The position numbers and the translations under genes are program-made. The notes beneath the pieces are model-generated. The model saw nothing but the letters and a program-made list of their open reading frames with translations. It was not told where the DNA came from and did not search any database. Shown here in pieces: positions 62,064-64,000 of a DNA stretch of 64,000 bases. How positions within the stretch are numbered: the stretch's first letter is position 1; every line of letters begins with the position of its first letter. This DNA comes from Piper betle (Eukaryota; Streptophyta; Magnoliopsida; Piperales; Piperaceae). The stretch covers positions 1 through 64,000 of the forward strand of contig JAURVB010000800.1 of assembly GCA_033002965.1 (NCBI GenBank), written 5' to 3'.

Positions 62064-63372
62064 GTAGGCTTATTATCGACCCTCAATTTGCGTAAGGTCG
62101 GTGTGTGTGAGTGTTTTTTTTTTTGTAAAATTGATTGATTTGTTGTAGATTTTGTTTATTTTTGTTTTTTATTTGAATATGAATTGGCATGGGGGGAGGG
62201 GTTGCTTGATCTGGTGTGCATTGAGAGATTGATATTGATTTGTTGGCTTGATTTGGTTCATTTTGTTCAAATTTAGTGGATCTGAATATATGCTTATGAT
62301 GTGGTCTTTTTCTTGGAAGTTGCATGTTATAATTGCTTATATGAGCTTTGGATTGGAAAGGCTAACAATTCTTCTTATGGATATTGATAATCTTAGTGAC
62401 TTTGTGTTAGTTATAGGAAGTTAGAAATAGTTTTTTATTGTTTGTAACGGAAATTAATGCATCAAATCTCTATGATTATCAATAATTTCCCTATGAAATA
62501 TCATCTAGAAATTGTGAGGGATGATTGGTTGCTCTTTGACACACCTCTCCAGAATTTAGATCAAATGGCCGTTTCCAGAATCGTTACTCTCTTTTTTTAA
62601 TTGATGTCATTGACTTCACTTAATTATGCCGCGTGAAGAGTGGATTTATTTGAACATATAGCGATTTTGATGGGATCAGATCTTTTAGTGCAATGCTAAA
62701 ATACGCTAGGAAATGTCTTGTTAAGCTAGGAAGGCTCTAGAAATTGAGCATGGACGGTGTGCTGAACTCGTGAAAGAGTAGACTTTTTCGTTGGTTGCAC
62801 AGTTTGGGACTAATATTTTTTTGATGGAAGTTATGGCTGCTTGGCTTTCCTGAGATTCAGTGTGCACTGAAAGCTTTTGGTAGATAACTGTCTAGTTAAG
62901 AGTTTACACACTTAATTACAGCGTTTATGTTTTTTTTAATATTTGTAATTGTCTGGAAGTGGATTTCTATTAGGCATTTGTCACATGATGTTCCATCGTT
63001 TCCCATTTACTGTTTGCGCATTGGAGATGTGTCTGATTTCTCTGTTTGAAGGTTGCATGCTTCTTCTTTGCATACTGTTTAAAATAATTGCTGTGTACTT
63101 TTTCTCGTTTTTTTATGTTGTATTAATGATAAAGACATAAATATATCTGAGGTGAATTTTCTTTCATCAATTGGCTGTCTTGTGTTTGTCTTTCTAATTG
63201 GCTTTTTTGCCCGCTTTAACAGGTCAATGCAGTTTCATGTTTTTGTGTTATTTCCTCATTTATCTGTCCAATATTTGTGAGAAACTTTTTTGTGTTTTTG
63301 CTTTGTGCCATTTGATCCTTTACTTGTTGGGTTGGAGAGTCCTGATTCAATATTTTTTAACTCCTCATATAG
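62064..63372 (+). other. Putative leader intron of the UBC gene
   Basis: T-rich sequence with no ORF of interest. Possible acceptors are ctcatatag at 63372 and the stronger tttgcccgctttaacag at 63222; the choice cannot be made without transcripts. Confidence 0.4.
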
Positions 63373-63377
63373 TTTAA

Positions 63378-64000
<623 letters not shown>

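Overview
This is a repeat-dominated stretch of a flowering-plant nuclear genome. The evidence is a UGT91-like glycosyltransferase, a FAR1-related gene, a plant ubiquitin-conjugating enzyme, initiator-tRNA-Met primer sites, LTR retrotransposons, a TRIM and a Mutator-like element. The steep 5'-to-3' fall in GC along the UGT gene is typical of monocots, but the species cannot be fixed from this window. Nothing bacterial or viral was seen.

The dominant component is one LTR family, called family 1 here. It is about 3.0 kb long, starts TGTAAAACCC and ends GGTGTTACA. I count eleven copies or fragments covering roughly 27 kb (about 43 %). One copy set still has the layout of an element: 5' LTR 14941-17280 (minus), primer-binding site 14936-14924, a 4.1 kb interior without recognisable coding sequence, polypurine tract 10828-10816, and a 3' LTR (10815 down to 5999) split by another solo LTR. 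Most other copies are solo or truncated. Insertions with matching 5-bp target duplications give a clear nesting order: 8777-10678 (ACAGA), 14446-14654 (GCTAG), 23014-24159 (CCCTC), 44214-50154 (CATGT) carrying 44783-47776 (CCTCC), and a TRIM at 53589-57326 (CAGCC) whose 3' LTR is split by a family-1 copy.

Layout: 1-20.1 kb is nested LTR elements plus a Ty3 pol relic. 20.1-25.5 kb holds two more family-1 LTRs. 25.5-28.3 kb is a 1.2 kb tandem duplication with tRNA-Trp-like relics. 28.4-30.2 kb is a 722-bp tandem duplication carrying 33-bp minisatellites. 30.1-32.6 kb is a decayed FAR1/FRS-type gene (minus). 33.6-34.3 kb is a non-autonomous Mutator-like element just upstream of the UGT91-like gene at 34.4-35.8 kb. 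36-44 kb is relics and a second Ty3 gag-pol relic. 44.2-50.2 kb is the nested solo LTRs. 50.6-52.7 kb is a second copy of the 27-28 kb block, followed by a UGT pseudogene (53.05-57.7 kb) split by the TRIM. 57.7-60.7 kb is another family-1 LTR. 61.9-64 kb is the 5' end of a ubiquitin-conjugating enzyme gene running off the window.

There is no multi-gene pathway or operon. The most informative results concern the three gene-like loci. The open UGT reading frame hides two compensating frameshifts over the region of the catalytic aspartate, and its sugar-donor motif has Leu where Trp is usual. The UBC first exon carries a one-base loss in a T run. The FAR1-like gene has several frameshifts and a stop. 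Both indel cases could be assembly errors and need checking. No tools were run; family names come from motif recognition by eye.
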